Assembly (NCBI RefSeq): GCF_012396185.1
Contig: NZ_JAAXOW010000002.1
Span: 62,001-126,000, forward strand
From: Sanguibacter hominis ATCC BAA-789
GTDB lineage: Bacteria > Actinomycetota > Actinomycetes > Actinomycetales > Cellulomonadaceae
DNA: 64,000 nucleotides
Direction of reading: 5' to 3'
The position numbers were made by a program, and so were the translations under genes. Under the pieces are notes generated by a model that was not told the DNA's origin, did not search any database, and saw nothing but the letters and a program-made list of their open reading frames with translations. The stretch's first letter is position 1. The number at the start of each line of letters is the position of its first letter. Shown in pieces: positions 62,188-64,000 of the stretch.

Positions 62188-63017
62188 ACGACGTCCTCGC
62201 CACGCTCGTCGAGCCCTTCCAGTACGGGTTCCTCCAGCGCGCGTTCGCCGTCACGCTCGTCGCGTCGATCGTGTGCGCGCTGCTCTCCTGCTGGCTCGTC
62301 CTCGTCGGCTGGTCCCTCATGGGCGACGCCGTGTCGCACGCCGTCCTGCCCGGCGTCGTGCTGTCCTACCTCGCCGGTGTGCCGTTCGCCGTCGGCGCCC
62401 TCGTCTTCGGGATCGGGTCGGTCGCCCTCATCGGCACCGTGCGCGACACGTCGAAGCTCAAGGAGGACACCGCGATCGGCGTCGTCTTCACGAGCCTCTT
62501 CGCGCTCGGCCTCGTGCTCGTCTCCGTCACCCCGAGCCAGGTCGACCTCAGCCACATCCTGTTCGGCAACGTCCTCGGCGTCGCGCCCGCCGACCTCGTG
62601 CAGGTCGCGGTCCTCGGCGCGATCGTCGTCGTCGCCCTCCTCGCGAAGCGACGCGACCTCACGCTCTACGCGTTCGACCCTGCGCACGCCCACGCGATCG
62701 GTCTCTCGCCGCGGCGGCTCGGCGCGCTGCTCCTCGGCCTGCTCGCCGTGACCGTCGTCGTCGCCCTGCAGGCCGTCGGCGTGATCCTCGTCGTCGCGAT
62801 GCTCATCATCCCCGGCGCGACCGCCTACCTGATGAGCGACCGGATCGACCGGATGCTCGTCGTCGCGCCCCTCGTCGCGGCCGTGTGCGCCGTCGTCGGC
62901 TTCACCGCGTCGTACGCGCTCGACGCGTCGCCCGCCGGCATGGTCGTCCTCGCGCAGGGCGTCGTGTTCACGTGCGTGCACCTCGGCACGTGGCTCACGC
63001 GCCGACGGTTATCGTGA
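62184..63017 (+). CDS. mntC: manganese ABC transporter permease
   Basis: A 277-residue permease of the ABC-3 family with about eight helices. Conserved features: LLSCWLVLVGWSLMGDAVSHAVLPG near the N-terminus and AVGVILVVAMLIIPGATAYL towards the end, the family signature. The ATG at 62184 overlaps the mntB stop and is preceded by GAGGAG. The 3' end contains the leaderless promoter of mntR. Confidence 0.93.
   Translation: MNDVLATLVEPFQYGFLQRAFAVTLVASIVCALLSCWLVLVGWSLMGDAVSHAVLPGVVLSYLAGVPFAVGALVFGIGSVALIGTVRDTSKLKEDTAIGVVFTSLFALGLVLVSVTPSQVDLSHILFGNVLGVAPADLVQVAVLGAIVVVALLAKRRDLTLYAFDPAHAHAIGLSPRRLGALLLGLLAVTVVVALQAVGVILVVAMLIIPGATAYLMSDRIDRMLVVAPLVAAVCAVVGFTASYALDASPAGMVVLAQGVVFTCVHLGTWLTRRRLS
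63010..63015 (+). promoter_or_regulatory. -10 element TATCGT, leaderless start of mntR
   Basis: TATCGT lies across the mntC stop region, six bases before the GTG at 63022, so the regulator can be made independently of mntABC. Confidence 0.6.
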
Positions 63018-63021
63018 GCCT

Positions 63022-63729
63022 GTGCGCCGCGACATCGACATCACCCCCGTCGTCGAGGACTACCTCAAGGTCGTGTGGTCGGCCCAGGAGTGGTCCGACA
63101 CCCCTGTGACGACCAAGCAGCTCGCCGAGCGGCTCGGGGTGGGCGCGTCGACCGTCTCGGAGACCGTCCGTCGCATGTGCGGCATGGGTCTCCTCGAGCA
63201 CGAGCGCTACGGCGCGATCTCGCTCACCGAGGAGGGCCGCGACCTCGCCGTCGCCATGGTCCGCAGGCACCGCCTGCTCGAGACCTACCTCGTGGAGCGC
63301 CTCGGCTACCAGTGGGACGAGGTCCACGAGGAGGCCGAGGTTCTCGAGCACGCCGTCTCCGATCTGCTCATCGACCGCATGGACGCCGCGCTCGGCCACC
63401 CGCGCCGCGATCCGCACGGCGACCCGATCCCCACGGCGCAGGGCGAGCTCGAACCGAGCTCCGCCCGCACGATCGACGAGCTGCCGCAGGGCACGGCCGG
63501 AGTCGTCACCCGCATCTCCGACGCCGACGGCGACATGCTGCGCTGGTTCACGGACCTTGGCCTCGGTCTCGACGCGCGCGTCGAGGTCCGCGCCCGGCGC
63601 GAGTTCGCCGGCGTCGTCACGGTCGCCTGGACGCCAGGCGACGGCGGACCCGAGCGGCAGGCCGACCTCGGCCTCCCCGCCGCACGCGCCGTGTGGGTCG
63701 ACGTCGTGGACGCCGAGGCGGGGGAGTGA
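63022..63729 (+). CDS. mntR: DtxR/MntR family metal-dependent repressor
   Basis: A 235-residue iron-dependent-repressor-fold protein: winged helix (about 8-65; TPVTTKQLAERLGVGASTVS), dimerisation domain and a C-terminal FeoA/SH3-like domain (about 155-235) absent from short MntR. Metal-site residues read as Mn type: D13 in VVEDYL (Met in DtxR, Asp in B. subtilis MntR), H83 in RRHRLLE, and E106, E109, H110 in EAEVLEH (DtxR has Cys at the first of these). It probably represses mntABC through the 26-bp palindrome when manganese is sufficient. Confidence 0.9.
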   Translation: MRRDIDITPVVEDYLKVVWSAQEWSDTPVTTKQLAERLGVGASTVSETVRRMCGMGLLEHERYGAISLTEEGRDLAVAMVRRHRLLETYLVERLGYQWDEVHEEAEVLEHAVSDLLIDRMDAALGHPRRDPHGDPIPTAQGELEPSSARTIDELPQGTAGVVTRISDADGDMLRWFTDLGLGLDARVEVRARREFAGVVTVAWTPGDGGPERQADLGLPAARAVWVDVVDAEAGE

Positions 63730-64000
63730 CCGCCGCGACGGACCGCCAGACGCCCGGGCTGCGGGCAGCGATGCCCGCGCTCCTCGCGCTCGCGGTCGGA
63801 GGCTTCACGATCGGCACGACCGAGTTCGCGTCCATGGGGCTCGTCCCGCTCATCGCCGACGACCTCGCGGTCTCGGTCCCGACCGCCGGGCACGCGGTGA
63901 CCGCGTACGCCGTGGGCGTCGTCGCGGGCGCGCCGACGCTCACGGTCCTCGCGGCACGCGTCGAGCGCACCCGCCTGCTCCTGATCCTCATGGGCATGTT
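63726..64000 (+). CDS. MFS transporter, 3' end outside the window
   Basis: The frame opens with a GTG that overlaps the mntR stop (GTGA) and runs open to the last base. The visible 91 residues contain LLALAVGGFTIGTTEFASMG, a first membrane helix of the DHA1 efflux type, LVPLIADDLAVSVPTAGH, a second helix AVTAYAVGVVAGAPTLTVLA and the RVERTRLLL loop. This resembles AraJ-like drug or sugar efflux proteins. Coupling to mntR is notable, but a manganese role cannot be inferred from the visible part. Confidence 0.8.
   Translation, partial: MTAATDRQTPGLRAAMPALLALAVGGFTIGTTEFASMGLVPLIADDLAVSVPTAGHAVTAYAVGVVAGAPTLTVLAARVERTRLLLILMGM

Noticed and set aside
1-64000. CRISPR arrays, insertion sequences, prophage genes, rRNA genes
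   Set aside because: None was seen: no regularly spaced repeats, transposase or integrase motifs, or phage proteins. A self-comparison could still find weak repeats.

Overview
The window is very GC-rich, uses GTG starts often and TGA stops almost throughout, and carries a typical actinobacterial gene order (sepIVA-like, DUF177, rnc, mutM; rne, rplU, rpmA, obgE, proB, proA, nadD, rsfS). Cytochrome bd genes in the order cydABDC, a tRNA-Ala(GGC), Ku/LigD end joining and many apparently leaderless genes fit a Micrococcales actinomycete of the Cellulomonas/Oerskovia/Sanguibacter type. That placement is inferred from gene content only. No insertion sequence, prophage, CRISPR array or rRNA gene was seen; this reads as continuous chromosome.

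Layout. 1-2.8 kb: 3' end of a SepIVA-like coiled-coil gene, DUF177, rnc and mutM. 2.8-12.9 kb: a NarL-type response regulator and an M20 dipeptidase on the plus strand face a minus-strand operon cydA-cydB-cydD-cydC-sensor kinase. The kinase keeps the haem histidine and distal tyrosine positions of DosS/DevS, and two tandem DosR-box-like palindromes lie upstream of cydA. 13.3-25.5 kb: housekeeping block rne, rplU, rpmA, obgE, proB, proA, a 49-residue membrane protein missed by usual length cut-offs, nadD, a Pro/Gln-rich membrane protein, rsfS and a histidine phosphatase. 25.6-30.6 kb: tRNA-Ala and a set of small accessory genes (DUF6153 + CueP copper pair, OsmC-like, transglutaminase-like, Arr rifampin ADP-ribosyltransferase, M23 peptidase, MerR/GyrI regulator, DUF4260). 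30.7-41.8 kb: a DUF308-lipase fusion, an OafA-type acyltransferase with SGNH domain, a YtxH-like protein, a translationally coupled operon of acyl-CoA-dehydrogenase-like protein, PIG-L deacetylase/methyltransferase fusion and glycosyltransferase, an oxidoreductase, an SDR, a 45-residue acidic protein and a DUF2804 protein. 42-47 kb: two large secreted proteins, a zinc metallopeptidase and an alpha/beta hydrolase, separated by a striking 19-bp inverted repeat around a -10 element. 47-59.6 kb: an unknown protein, RNase HI, a flavodoxin-like protein, malate:quinone oxidoreductase, a chemoreceptor, proline iminopeptidase, divergent ku and ligD, a Xi-class GST-like reductase and a membrane metallophosphoesterase. 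59.7-64 kb: YceI, then a manganese uptake operon mntABC with its DtxR/MntR regulator and the start of an MFS transporter.

Two control circuits stand out. First, haem kinase + response regulator + bd oxidase, with DosR-like boxes at cydA and a weaker one before the flavodoxin gene, suggests oxygen or redox control of low-oxygen respiration. Second, a perfect 26-bp palindrome sits on the mntA start, and both the binding protein (H75/H139/E205/D280) and the regulator (D13/E106) carry the manganese-type ligand sets. A third theme is leaderless initiation: about sixteen genes have a -10-like hexamer exactly 6 or 7 bases before the start codon.
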